A stretch of 64,000 nucleotides of DNA from Sodiomyces alkalinus F11 (Eukaryota > Ascomycota > Sordariomycetes > Glomerellales > Plectosphaerellaceae). The DNA lies in contig NW_021167084.1 of the NCBI RefSeq assembly GCF_003711515.1, positions 1,340,412 through 1,404,411 of the forward strand. Direction: 5' to 3'. Under the pieces are notes generated by a model. That model was not told the DNA's origin and ran no database searches. It was given only the letters and a program-made list of their open reading frames with translations. The position numbers and the translations under genes were made by a program. Below, piece after piece: positions 46,915 to 57,763 of this stretch (position 1 is the first letter of the stretch; the number at the start of each line of letters is the position of its first letter).

Positions 46915-47117
46915 TGTCGAATAGACTATAGTCTTTTCGGTTACGTAATAGACCGGATTACTAAGAGTATAATCCGGGTAGACGCTTACAGAATCTACAC
47001 TATATAAAATATAGTGGTAGCGTTTCCCTGACGGTCTAAGACAGTTATAATTATATATAATTACCTTAATTAATTTTGACCTGTTTTATAACGATTTTGA
47101 CTACGCTTTATTTGACA
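46915..47117 (+). repeat. 3' LTR of the Copia element
   Basis: This 203-bp LTR starts TGTCGAATAG and ends TTTGACA. It is more AT-rich than the 5' LTR because it carries more C to T and G to A changes. Confidence 0.92.
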
Positions 47118-47886
47118 TAACTAACTGTATGCCTTTATCGAAATATTTACGAATAATACCGGTAAATGTCGTTGTTTGATTGTGTTGCCGATCTCTCTCT
47201 AATCACTGTGTATTGTATCTCTGTCTCACAGCCAGGGCCTAGGGCCTTTGACCACCCCAACGCCCCGGACATAGTGCTGTAAGTAAAAGACTTTAGCGGT
47301 GTTTCCTTGTTTCCCCGTGTAATATCTGGCCTCAAACCACTGAAACCAACAGCGTCACGACAACGTACCTACGGTACTACGGTACACACTTCTTAAGTAC
47401 CCTGCTACTTCGGTACGTGAGGGGAATTACCTCAGTTTAGTCAGCGACCAACCCCCTCCCCCCTATTACCCCAACGCCCCGGATTTTTAGCAGCCCCGAT
47501 GCCCCGGGACGATGCTCCCCGATGACACTCTCTGACATGCCTCTGACAAGCTCCGACCGTCATATCCCAGTGATCCCACATCCCACATTGCACCACACTC
47601 GAACCGAACCACGCTAGTCCTCCCCGCGCTCTCTTACTTTGAACTGACAACCCCGCCTGATCCAGAGGATCCATTATCCATCTTTATTCTTGTTCCATGC
47701 CGTGCGTTTACCATCGTCAATTCTGGCCCCGGACTCTACCTAGCCGGCACTTGGACTCTCCTGTTGCAACTTGCCATCCCACCTGCCTCTTCCAGCGACA
47801 GCAACAGAATCAGCAGCGGCAGCATCCATTACCATCAGGATTCAGGAGCAGCATCAGCGCAGAACCAACTTCCAAGTTTCGCTCGG
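47118..47886. promoter_or_regulatory. intergenic and bZIP 5' region
   Basis: The left end carries the target-site copy TAACT next to the retrotransposon. The next 500 bp hold a C-rich segment with repeated CCCCAACGCCCCGGA (near 47256-47272 and 47469-47485). A pyrimidine-rich leader then runs to the ATG at 47887. The element therefore lies about 770 bp upstream of the bZIP start codon. Confidence 0.55.
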
Positions 47887-49372
47887 ATGGACCCCCCAGC
47901 CCCAGGGCCCCCACCTCCAGCCTCCATCGGCAACCCGTCCGTGCCACCACCAGTACCAGTGCCACTGCCCGTGCAAGAAGCACGTCGCCCCTCCCTCGCC
48001 ATGTCCGTCACGTCCGCCACCTCTCCGTCTTCCGCAGGGTCAGCCACCCCCGATCCGACGACGGGCACGGCGGGGATGACGCAGAAGGAGATCGACCTCC
48101 AGAGGAAACGGGCGCGGGACCGCAAGGCGCAGCAGGCCATGCGAGACCGTAACAAATGGACCATCCACACCCTAACCGAGCAGGTCGCCTTCCTGAACCA
48201 CGCCGTCGAAGAGAAGAACCGCCAGATCTTCATACTGCAAGCGAGGCTTGGCGCGCTGGAGAACGAGAACGCCCACTTGAGGACGCAGAACGCCGCCCTT
48301 CAGCTCAGCCTCATGGGGCGGGAGAACGAAGAAGCCGCCGCCGCCGCTGCTGGCGCCTCTGCCGGCAACCCTCTCCCCGACGGCGCCACGCGAGCGTTAA
48401 CCGCACCTCGTCTCGGCCAGGTGGCCGCAGCAACCACCCTCCACCCCTGGGAGATCCTGCCCAAGGACACCTCGCCCACGTGTCTGGCCGACGAGATCCT
48501 GCAGAATTTCATCGACTCGGTGCGCACCAAGGCGCTCATCTCCCCCAAGCCCGCGCACGAGAGGGCGGCCGCCTACTCTCGAAAACCCAGGGTCTGTTCC
48601 CTGATGGACCCGAGGCGGCGGACCGAGGACGTTATAAGTAATGTGGTGGCGGATATCGTGCGTTCCTACCCCGAAATCGAGACCCTGCCGAAACAGGTTG
48701 CCGTGTTTTGGAACATGGCTTTGCTTCTCAAGGTGAGTTTTTTTATTGTCTGCATCTGCATTATAGGGGGAGGGTTGACGGAGGAGGGGGCGCTGAATCA
48801 TTTTTTTCGGACACGTTTTCCGAATTGTATGACCAAAATCAGACCCGGACTACTGACGAAGCGCCGTGATCATCCATTCACAGTGGATGGTCCTTCTTGA
48901 TAGGGACAGCTGGGAACAAATGCCGCCTTGGCTACGGCCTATCCCGAGCCAGAGGGCAATTCCTCACGCCGCCTGGATTGATCGTATTCCATGGTACGTG
49001 CTTCTTCTTCTTCTTTTTTGTTTTTTTGTTTGAATCCTGTGGTCCTGGTCACCACCGTCACCTCGCCATGGCTGACAATATTGCGCTCCCACAAGGCCCA
49101 AGGCTCGCGAGTATCTCATCATGCACCCGGAAATCACCCTCGACGACTGGGCCGCCCCCTACAGCTCGAGCTTCAACGTCAGCTGGCCCTACGACCCGTC
49201 TCACGTCGTCATCACCATCCCAAATCCCACCGACTCCAGCGTGGCCGAGTTTTCCATCAACCCCGTCTACGAAGAGCACCTCCGCCAAATGCGCAACTGG
49301 ACCGTGGGCGATGTTTTCCGGAAACGGTTTCCGGAACTTGCCACGCTCATAGATGAGGAGCGCGGGTCCTGA
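47887..49372 (+). CDS. bZIP transcription factor with DUF3425
   Basis: Three exons, 47887-48732, 48884-48993 and 49096-49372, give 410 aa. The first ATG in frame is 47887; the upstream frame has no ATG. A Pro-rich N-terminus is followed by the basic region RKRARDRKAQQAMRDR (from about residue 74). A leucine-zipper-type coiled coil runs through about residue 140 (FLNHAVEEKNRQIFILQARLG, ENENAHLRTQNAAL). The C-terminal part has the DUF3425 pattern: HPWEILPKDTSPTCLADEIL, VFWNMALLLKWMVLLDRDSWEQMPPWLRP, and DDWAAPYSSSFNVSWPYDP. Fungal bZIP-DUF3425 factors often regulate stress or secondary metabolism. The O-methyltransferase gene 1 kb away is convergent. Target genes are unknown. Confidence 0.93.
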
Positions 49373-50441
49373 GCTCTCCTCTCTCTCTCCCTCTCCCCTT
49401 TGGACGGGGGAACGTCGAGTGGGCTTTCCACAGCAACCCCGGATCACGACTCCCGGGGGTGACAGGGATCTTCCTTGAAGGGCTGGCGTCGAGTCTGGGG
49501 TCCACGGACCAACGGTTCTTGGCAGTCAAACATGCTTCCCCGGCTCCCCCGCACAAGTGTCAAGAACATCAACGGCTTTGATGATTGACCTCTCAAGCCT
49601 GGGGAAGACGAGGCGTGGCCACTCGCTTTCCATACAGGACCAGAGCCGACCACAGCTTTATCATAAAGCATGGATGTATTGACTCGGGAGTCGGGCCAGC
49701 CGCCAGACTTGCGAGGCCGTCCGATTCGGAGATTCCATTGCCTTCAAGTTCTCGTCTCACGAGAAGACGAGCTGCTAGGCCCTAGCTTCCATCGCTTCAC
49801 TTTGGAACAATTCGCGATGAATAGCAGCAAAGCCTCCGTCAGACCCTGAGGGCGACTTGTCGGCCTCGTACTCTCTATATTCCAGCGCATGGCCGACGAT
49901 CCCAAGGTGGCCTGATCCGACTTGAAGCCCCTGTCCATACTAGGTCGTGTTCAGGGGGGCACCGCTCCCCCCATGAGACGGTCCTCAGGACATGTTTGCA
50001 CTTCGCAGTCATCGGTTGATATAGGATCAAGATGGAATGAGCGAGGCCGAGACAGATAGGGGCGCCGCATCAAAAAAGCTCTTCCTGTTACACCAAGTGT
50101 GATAATGGGATGGATGGCTTCCAAGGAAGATGCAAACGACATCGATCCTCCTCAAAACCATTGAGGACTTTGTTGGCTTATACGGGTCATGCCGGATATA
50201 GCTCCGTACTTTGGGCATATCCCCTCTGACCCTAACGCCGCTGCGTTCAGTGATTTACCATCCTTCGAATGAAGTGGGACGACGGCAGGACGACGGCGGG
50301 ATAAGACGAGGGAAAGGAACGCTGTCTTGCTTGAGAAAGGCGAGTACTGAGAGACGCTGTGGCACGATGGGGTGCTCCTCAGAGTATGGAAGCGATTGTC
50401 TCTTGTAGTCTTAAAACCCCTATCAATGTCCATTGTACGGC
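49373..50441. other. intergenic between convergent genes
   Basis: This stretch lies between the stops of the bZIP and O-methyltransferase genes. No supported frame was found. It appears to be 3' flanking sequence on both sides. Confidence 0.55.
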
Positions 50442-51990
50442 CTACCCACGCCAAACAGCCTCAATAATCACCATAAAGGTCAACGGATTCGCCTCAACCC
50501 TCACCAACTCAAACCTCTCATCCGCCTGGCGGAAGATCTCCTTCCAAGCACCAACAGGTCTCTCCTTGGCACTGAACAGCGCCAACATACGGAGGTCCGT
50601 CGACGTGCCGAACTGCTGGATGGACCGGGGAAGAGGGGGACCCGACGCGCTGCCTGCGAGCTCGTCCTGCTTGCCGACATAGTCGATGAAGAGAACCCTC
50701 GCGCCGGGTTTCAGGGCGGGGACGAGGCCGCGGAGGATCTGCACGGATTCCTTGTCGGGCCAGTCGTGGAGGATGAGTTTGATCATGTAGACGTCCGCCT
50801 GGACGGGTTGCGGGTTGAAGAAGTCGTGGGCGGAGTAGGTCACGCGTTCTTTGAGATCGGCGGGCACGTTCTTCTCGAAGACGGGCTGGGCTTGGGGGAG
50901 GTCCTGGACGACGATGCTTAGGTCGGGGAATTTGCGGGCTAGGACGATGGAGTCGTGGCCTCCCGAGCCGCCGAGCTGTGGTTGCGGTAACATTCACCGT
51001 TAGCACTTCTGTTTGGGGCAGTCAGGGGTAGGGGGAAGAAAGAAAGAAGAAAAGAAAAGAAAAGAAAAGAGACTCACATCAACGACAGTGGCCGTCCCAG
51101 CAGCCTTCCAATCATAAGCATTCTCAACAACGTCCTCCAACCGGAAAATCTCCTTAATATAGTCCATAAACTGCACAAACGTCCGCTGCCTCCACCCTTT
51201 CTTCCCCCCCTCGCCATCATTCTCGATGAACTCCCACGAATTCGCATACTTGCCGGCCAACGCGCCGCTGTGGTACAGCGCAAAGGCCGTCTGGGTCATG
51301 TCCTGGGCCAGCTCGGTCTTTCCGGCGTTGAACCTCCGCAGGGCCTCCTGCATGACGGTCATGGGGGGACCCGCGTCGTCCAGGACGGTGGAGACGAGGG
51401 CGCGCAGGCCGGCCGACTTGGCGAGGGCGGCGGAGCGGGAGGTGTGGCGGATGCGAAGGGGGGTACCCGGCTCGAAGGCGGTCTTCTCGAAGATGCGGAG
51501 GGTGGTGGCGTGTTCGATGACGCGGGTGACGACTTCTTCGGGGAGGGAGGTGTGAAGCGCGATTTCGCTGTAGGTGGCGGAGCCGGCGAGGGGCACGGCC
51601 GACCAGAAGTCGAAGTGGTTTAGGATGTTGAGGGCCGCGACGTCGGGCATGCACTGGGAGGGAGTTAGTGTTGGAGGAGGGGGAAGGTTCTGGGCGAAAA
51701 GAGAAAAAGGGGGGGAGAGTAAGGAAGAGATGGGAATATCTTACGTTGTGCGCGTAATTGAAGATGCTCTCGCTGGGACCTTGGACCAAGTAGATCATGT
51801 CGTTGAGGTGGTCCAACAGCTGCTGACGCTGAAGGAACATCTCCCCTGTCAGACCACTGTAGCTTGTCGGGCTGTCGGCGGCGAATGTGGGTTCGGGGAT
51901 CTTATTCTCCTCTAATGTCCGAGTGAAGGCTTCTGTGACCTCTGCAACCTTAGCTGCGAGGCCCTTAAGGGTGGGCTGTGAGTCGGTCAT
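50442..51990 (-). CDS. SAM-dependent O-methyltransferase (plant COMT-type, fungal)
   Basis: Three minus-strand exons, 51990-51745, 51653-51078 and 50975-50442, give 451 aa. The N-terminal helical part (about 1-260) has a winged-helix-like dimerisation region (MPDVAALNILNHFDFWSAVP). The Rossmann part starts with VVDLGGSGGHDSIVLARKFP (motif I, from about residue 271), then IVVQDLPQA, and the presumed catalytic His in KLILHDWPD. It ends RVEANPLTFMVIIEAVWRG. Fungal enzymes of this type often methylate polyketide or other secondary-metabolite hydroxyls. No biosynthetic core enzyme is seen nearby, so its substrate is unknown. A tract of AAAGAAAAG repeats lies in intron 2. Confidence 0.93.
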
Positions 51991-53324
51991 GGTTGCGAGG
52001 GCGGAAGCGCTCGTAGTGATTGATATTCGAGGACCGAGGTTTTAGCGGGAGAGGCAGAGAAAGAGAAGAAGGAGAGACGTGTCAAATGACGACCTCGGGA
52101 AGCTGTAGTATTTAAAGGCCGCCACGAAAGATCGGAGACCCGAGGGGTAGCAGCAGTCGCATCTCCCCGCCTATATCAGGCCTAAAATACTTGTAGAGGG
52201 GCCAAGCTACGTCCTACGTGTGTACTTCGTAAGTGCTTCGACCCGTCGACTAGGCGGGCACCCCTCTTTCCTCTACCCATCATGATAGGCTGTTCCAACG
52301 ACTGCGGATGCTTTTGAGAAGAAATAGCAGCGAAAAGGAGGCGAAAAAGCCTCAAGCGTTACATGGTGGCCCCTGGATTCCTGGGTATAAAAGGGGGGAA
52401 AGGGGACTAGTCGGGAGGGTCCGTGGATATGATTGGCCGCAAAGCAGGATCTAATCAATCTCATCAGATAAGATGGGACGTAATATGTACTCGGTACTCG
52501 GTGCGACCCATACGGCCCATACGGGTCACTACGGATGCACTTCTTTTTCTTCTTTGGCCCCTCTCATCTGCCGTTGCCAAGCAGTCTCCCGTTCCACTTT
52601 CGAAAAGTCCACGGGCCGATGTCGGGCTGCATGTGACTGGCTTTTTTGGAATCTGTAGTGATGGGACAAGAGGCGTTGTCCCCAACAGAGGACGGCTATG
52701 TCTCGGCATGTTTCGTCGGTGTACTGCCTATATACAATTCCAAATATCGAGGCATCTCTGCGATGAATTTTTAACAGCATGGATTTCACCCTTTATCTGT
52801 TCTTCTGCGAGAATTCTCACAACTTAGTCTTCTATTTCTTCTCTACATGGACTTTCTTTTCCTACCGCCGTATAACCATCTTGATCTGTATGGGGCGTTC
52901 TAGCAGGCCAAGTAACAGGCATCTAAAAGTATCCTTCTTCCTAAACTGAACAATCGGGTCACAGTCACAGGGTACATGTACTCTACATGGCAATGCACAG
53001 GGGGTACGGTAGACAGGAGAAATTTGAGGTCTTTTGGCGGGTGCGCTCCTGATATATCGCCCTAAGGCGTAGAATCTAACGAGTGGAAATACTTCGACGT
53101 CGGCTCGAAGTGCTACGAGGTCGTTTCCCCCAAGCTAAAAAGCACTTCGCCTAACCAAAGTAGAGCCATGCCGACCGTGCAATGAACAGTTCTGCTGGAC
53201 ACTGCCCAGTCATTCTTAACTCGATATCCCCCCCTCGGGAGTGGGAGCAAAGCCCCGTGGGGGGTTATGTTTTCTAGGTTCCGTAGGTCCCGTAGGTTCG
53301 AAGACTTTTTGTTTTTAAAAAAAA
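51991..53324. other. intergenic, no gene seen
   Basis: The first 200 bp is the O-methyltransferase promoter, with the TATTTAAA element near 52110-52118. The remaining sequence has no supported frame. A short AC/TT-rich run at 53310-53325 is the 3' flank of the small secreted protein gene. Confidence 0.55.
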
Positions 53325-53979
53325 TCAGAGCAGGCCAACAGCAGTCAGCATGGCGAAAAGAACGGCGCCCGAAGACGACGTGAAAAGAGCGTCGGCACTG
53401 TTCTCCTTATCGCGTCCGTCGGCGTGGGCCTTGACGATGACAGTGGTGCTCTGAGCGTGACGGACAGATTAGCATGTACTCCTGTGGAGATAGAATGGAG
53501 AATGGGGACAAAGACTGGGGTGAGGAGGAAGAGGAAGAGAAAGAAGAGAAAGGGGAAGGGGGGGGGACTTTACCGTGGTGTCATGGTCCGACTTGTGGCC
53601 CTCCGTCAGCTTGAGCCCGCAGACTTGCGCCGCTTTGGCTACGCCCGGCTTGTAGTGATCCCAGATTTTGACTTTCTCGGCGCACTGGACGCATTTGTCG
53701 AAGTCGCCGCGCCAGGCCGAGTCGGCGCAATCTGCTTCGTCGCTGGCGCCCGCGATAGCATTGCCTTGGTGTCGGTTAGCATTTGGGTGGATGGGGGCCA
53801 AATACGGGAAAAGGACGACGATACGTACCGCAAGCAGAATGACATTCGAGTTTCGCAACCTCGCCGTCGTCCCTGCGGATGTTGGCGGGCATGATGTCGC
53901 GTTCCTCGCACGCAGTGACGAAGGGAAGGAAGGAGAGGATGCCGGCAGCAGCGGCGAAGAGGGCCATGGTGGGCTTCAT
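53325..53979 (-). CDS. small cysteine-rich secreted protein, likely GPI-anchored
   Basis: Three minus-strand exons, 53979-53829, 53764-53574 and 53450-53325, give 155 aa. The start MKPTMALFAAAAG begins a signal peptide that ends near VTA, followed by CEERD. An ATG at 54015 upstream is in frame but would place a polar segment before the signal peptide. Seven cysteines lie in the mature part (CEERD, ECHSACG, DC, KCVQC, VCG). The C-terminus (SSSGAVLFAMLTAVGLL) is a GPI-attachment-type hydrophobic tail after a Ser-rich spacer. Related small cell-surface proteins are common in Sordariomycetes and their functions are unknown. The odd number of cysteines means at least one is unpaired or intermolecular. 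Confidence 0.88.
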
Positions 53980-55234
53980 CTTGATGGTGGTCTTCTTGAT
54001 ATTATTGGTCTCCAATCAGACAGGGTTTTGCCAGAAATGGTTGACCTTGAACAGGATGGAGGCAAGCTTGGTCTAGTTGGATAGAGGCAAGAATTGGGAG
54101 AAGAAGCGTGGCGAGCAGAGACGGTCGAGGGAGAGACAGTTGACGGTGCGAGCCCGCCTTACTTATGCACCTGGGGATTCGACATCTAGGAAACCGAAGG
54201 CTCTCGTCGATGCAGTTCACTTTGTCACGACACGACGAACAAGGCTTGATGACGACAAGCACGAGGGCTCCATGGCGAGCGAGGTGCCGAACGCGAAGAT
54301 GTAGATAGCCATCGGCGTGACTGCAACGTCAGGTCCAGTCGGACTAAGACGTTGGGCCGCGGTAGGCGAGTTGTCTTCTCACTGTCACCGGTTGCCGTCG
54401 ATGCATGTGTATCGTGGCAGAGTCATCTCGCAGTAACTTTTGACGTGGCTACCGCCGAGATGTCCAGGTGTGTCCTCGCGTAACGGGTCGGTCTGTCCGC
54501 AAATGGCTATTGCACGAACTACCAACTCACATCGACAGTCTCTTTTCGTCAATAGCGGTGGAACGGAGGCTGCGGATGTCATGGTACACCCGCGGCACAC
54601 CGAGCATCTGTCTCCAAAACGGACCTGACTACGACGAAGAGTAAGAATGACGAGGTGGCGGGAGACGGGCGACAGGAGACGGGAGGCGGCAAAGAGATGA
54701 CTTGCAGCTTGGCAGATGAAGGGTACTAGCCTCAAAGCTTGGGCGGAAAGGCGAGGAAGCTATGGAATGGCTGGATCCAGTCGGCCTTCTTCCAGACAGG
54801 GGAAGTCTTGAAGGCTACACGAAGCTTGGAGCGATGAGGACGGCTGATCATCTTGTCAGATGATCTGATAAAAAGCAATCAAAGATCCCCGCCCCCAATG
54901 CATCCATCTCATGCACGCCAAGGCTGCCATCCATTCTTGTCCAACTGGGTCGCGACCGCATTCGGAGCGATGGGAATCGAAAGGGGAGGACGGGAAAGGA
55001 ATGGGTCGGGAAGACGACAACACGTTGGAGGACAGGCGGCGGCCTGTTCCACAAGTTAGCCTGCATGTGACGGAAGCAAACATGTAGGCGTTTCACCGTT
55101 GACTGTTACAATGCAACGGCCAGGAGAGCAATCGAACGGGAGCAACCGTCCCGGATTTGCCAGATCGGGCAGCAGCAAAGGGAGTTGAACGAAACAACCG
55201 CATGCTTCGTCATTTGTGATACAAAGAGATGTCT
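53980..55234. other. intergenic, no gene seen
   Basis: This lies between the start of the small secreted protein and the stop of the Ipa-like gene, both on the minus strand. Short frames show no recognisable product. The first 200 bp upstream of the secreted gene's ATG is the likely promoter. Confidence 0.55.
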
Positions 55235-57763
55235 TCACGCCTCCACGAACGTGGACCGATCCCATCCATACATGCGATTCAGCCTCCTTCCGAGACGCCG
55301 CCCCAACCAGAAGGGGATCTTGCTGGACGGATGCGGCTCGTGCACCTGCAGCGGCCTGCCACCCACGGCAGCGTCATCCCCGGTGGGGACGGCGGCGGTG
55401 AAGCGCGGCCTGAACTGCCAGACAGACCCGTACATCTTCTCGGCCGAGAAGCCGACCTTGGTCATGGCGTAGAGGAAGTCGGCCCAGTTGGTCTCGCCCG
55501 CTTGGTGGGCGGCGTCGGGCGAGAAGAAGAGAGCCCGGAAGGCTTTGAGAGATCGTCGATCTACGCGTAGCACGGGGGCGTTGCTGTTGTTCTTGCTGTT
55601 GCTGGTCTCGCCTCCAGCGTGTTCAGGAGCGGTGGCGACGGTGGGAGGGATTACTGCTGCTTCCCCCGCCTTGGTCGCGTCTGGGACGCCCCGGATCTTC
55701 ACCTTGGGTGCACGAGGAGCAGCAGGGCGGTTGCTCGAGCTTTCCGATTCGTCGTTGACGTTCAATCCGCCAAACGGCGTCGCGAGTGAGGAAGGGGACG
55801 AAGAGGGAGGGGAAGAAGTGGAGGAGGCATCGCCAGCGGCCCGACCTTGCGGTGGAGCCGGCGGCCGCTGTGTCTCGGCCCAGGGCGGGGTCCGTTGGGG
55901 CTGGCGCTCCACGAGAATCTCCCGCAGCCGTGGGTTCAGCGTCCGCTGGTACGAAGCCAAGAAGCCGGCCCAGAAGGCGTCGAGGGCCGCCTCGGCCGAG
56001 CGCATGGCCTCGACGTTCTCCCTGGTCCGCTTCTTGGCCGCCGGGTAGCGGAACCGCCCGTCGGCGGGCACGCCGAGCTTGGCAAAGTCGTTGTTCAGGC
56101 TCATCTGGCTGATGGGGCCCATCCACCGCGTGCGGTCGACAAAGTCCTTGTCGATCTGCTCGCGCGCTTCCATCATCTTGGTCTCGAAGGTGTCGGCCCA
56201 AGGCCGGAATAACTTGAGCTGGCGGAGACACTCGGAGATGAGGGCGAAATGGCCGAGCTGGTCGCGGACGTGGGACGTCAGCAGGGCTTGGACCGACGGG
56301 TCTTTCCGGGTGAGACTGTCGAGCATGTCGAGCAGGACCGGGGTCGTCAGGAGGAAGCGCTCCTGGTCATCCCAGAGCATCCGCATGATGGCCAGGAGTT
56401 CCTGGTCTGCCGGGGTGCGGGCCATGTCCTTGGAAACGACCTGGATCATGGGGGTCTGGGGGTTCGGCGGCGGCTGGCGCACAAAGTGACTCCGCATAGG
56501 CGGCGAGCCGGGGAAGGTTTTCTTCAGGGTGGATACGGGGCCGGCTTCCATGCGCTCGAGAGCGGCCCAGAGGTGGTAGAAAGCCATGGCCAGCTCTTCC
56601 GGCAGGTCCTTCGCCGGGTCGACTTGTTCCTTGTGCTTGTCCATGGCCTGGCGGAGCTGGATGACCTTGTCGAGGGCGACTTGCCAGACGCCCAACGATA
56701 CGATCCGGTCGACGAGGGCGCTGTTGATGACGCGGTGCCAGAAGACGTGGATGCGCAGGGGGTCGAGGCTGGGGTGCGGGTTTCCGTTGGTGTCGAGCAG
56801 CATCTCCTGGCGGTGCTCCTTGTCCTCCAGGATGGCGTGGGCGAAAGCTTCGGGGTCTTCTCGGATGGACCACAGATCGTCCTCGAGTTTGGCCACTTGG
56901 GCGGCGACGACGGTCTCGAGACGGTCGAGGTCCAGGTGAGCGGGGGGTCGGTAGGTGGATTCGAACTTGGTGACGGCGAGGGACGTCGGCGCCTCAGGGT
57001 CGCTGTCCGTGGCAGAAACGCGGGGGGGTTCGTCGACAACGGGGTATTGCGGCCTCAGCATATCGTCCGGGCTGATATCGTGAAGAATGGCAAGGCAGCA
57101 GCGGACCAAGAAATCGTAGAGCTTGGCCTGTATCCTGAGGCAGTTGAGGCCGTCGCCCGGCACGAGCCCCCTGGCCTCGTGCATCCAGAAGAAGGCATCC
57201 TCGTGGTCGTCCCAGTGGTAGACCTGACCGTAGGTGTCCGGGTGGGCGCGTCCGCGGAACATGAGCACGTACTCGTTGAGGAAAGGGCGGTCGATGCTCT
57301 GGGTGACCAGGCCGACGTGATAGGCGGCGACATCGGAGTGGGCGAACTCATCGGGGCGGTGGCGGCCGCGGGCGTTGAGCATGATCAGCAAGGGTTCCGT
57401 CTTGGAAAGGTCTTCCAGGTTGAGGTAGGGCATGAGATAAGCGTCCTGGTTCGTAAAGTTGAGAAAGGTGCCCTTGGGCTTCCTCTTCCAAGCGGCCACA
57501 TCTGGGAGGTGGTCCTTGGGCATGCCGGGAAAGCATTGGAGCAGAATCGACCTGCGTTTGGGCTTCGACTTGCGGATCCATCGGTTCTGAATTGTTGCCT
57601 CGTGACGCTGCACGATGTCACTGAGGACAGCCCATTTGGTGAAGATTTCAGGTGCGAGCCGATCTCTCTCTGCTCTGACCTGGGAGGCTGTGATGGTGCC
57701 GACACCTGGGGGGAGAAGGTCAGCGTAAGGGTTCTCGGAACCGGAGTCCTCTGAGTCTGACAT
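55235..57763 (-). CDS. Ipa-like large hypothetical protein, possible HicA-like C-terminus
   Basis: This single minus-strand frame encodes 842 aa. The start MSDSEDSGSENPY at 57763 is the first ATG; the frame is open further upstream only from a TTG. The body (about 1-620) is helical and has no named domain I can place; relatives in other Sordariomycetes are annotated as ipa protein. A disordered Ser/Pro-rich linker (about 640-720) follows. The C-terminal 100 residues contain DFLYAMTKVGFSAEKMYGSVWQF, VHEPHPSSKIP and GRRLGRRLNRMYGW. This spacing (GF, GSxxxF, HxPHP, RRLxRxYGW) resembles the HicA mRNA-interferase fold, but the match is by eye. The function is unknown. Confidence 0.8.
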   Translation of the reverse strand: MSDSEDSGSENPYADLLPPGVGTITASQVRAERDRLAPEIFTKWAVLSDIVQRHEATIQNRWIRKSKPKRRSILLQCFPGMPKDHLPDVAAWKRKPKGTFLNFTNQDAYLMPYLNLEDLSKTEPLLIMLNARGRHRPDEFAHSDVAAYHVGLVTQSIDRPFLNEYVLMFRGRAHPDTYGQVYHWDDHEDAFFWMHEARGLVPGDGLNCLRIQAKLYDFLVRCCLAILHDISPDDMLRPQYPVVDEPPRVSATDSDPEAPTSLAVTKFESTYRPPAHLDLDRLETVVAAQVAKLEDDLWSIREDPEAFAHAILEDKEHRQEMLLDTNGNPHPSLDPLRIHVFWHRVINSALVDRIVSLGVWQVALDKVIQLRQAMDKHKEQVDPAKDLPEELAMAFYHLWAALERMEAGPVSTLKKTFPGSPPMRSHFVRQPPPNPQTPMIQVVSKDMARTPADQELLAIMRMLWDDQERFLLTTPVLLDMLDSLTRKDPSVQALLTSHVRDQLGHFALISECLRQLKLFRPWADTFETKMMEAREQIDKDFVDRTRWMGPISQMSLNNDFAKLGVPADGRFRYPAAKKRTRENVEAMRSAEAALDAFWAGFLASYQRTLNPRLREILVERQPQRTPPWAETQRPPAPPQGRAAGDASSTSSPPSSSPSSLATPFGGLNVNDESESSSNRPAAPRAPKVKIRGVPDATKAGEAAVIPPTVATAPEHAGGETSNSKNNSNAPVLRVDRRSLKAFRALFFSPDAAHQAGETNWADFLYAMTKVGFSAEKMYGSVWQFRPRFTAAVPTGDDAAVGGRPLQVHEPHPSSKIPFWLGRRLGRRLNRMYGWDRSTFVEA

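Larger units (their letters stand above)
41079..47117 (+). mobile_element. Ty1/Copia LTR retrotransposon, RIP-degraded
   Basis: A complete element lies between two 203-bp LTRs. It is flanked by CAACT (41074-41078) and TAACT (47118-47122), a 5-bp target duplication with one C/T change. The internal order on the plus strand is the Copia order: gag-like, protease (LDSGAT at about 42670), integrase (NGGAERV near 43600), then after a gap RT end and RNase H (SSQ/AYVIRLFSG near 46330, TEVELLAL, LRHVNIHGH). All frames are crossed by many TAG/TAA codons in place of CAG, TGG or CAA, and CA/TG are depleted. The element is inactive. Confidence 0.95.

Noticed and set aside
56249..57754. 501-aa plus-strand frame opposite the Ipa-like gene
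   Set aside because: Shadow of the real minus-strand gene, with Val/Gly/Asp bias typical of complements.
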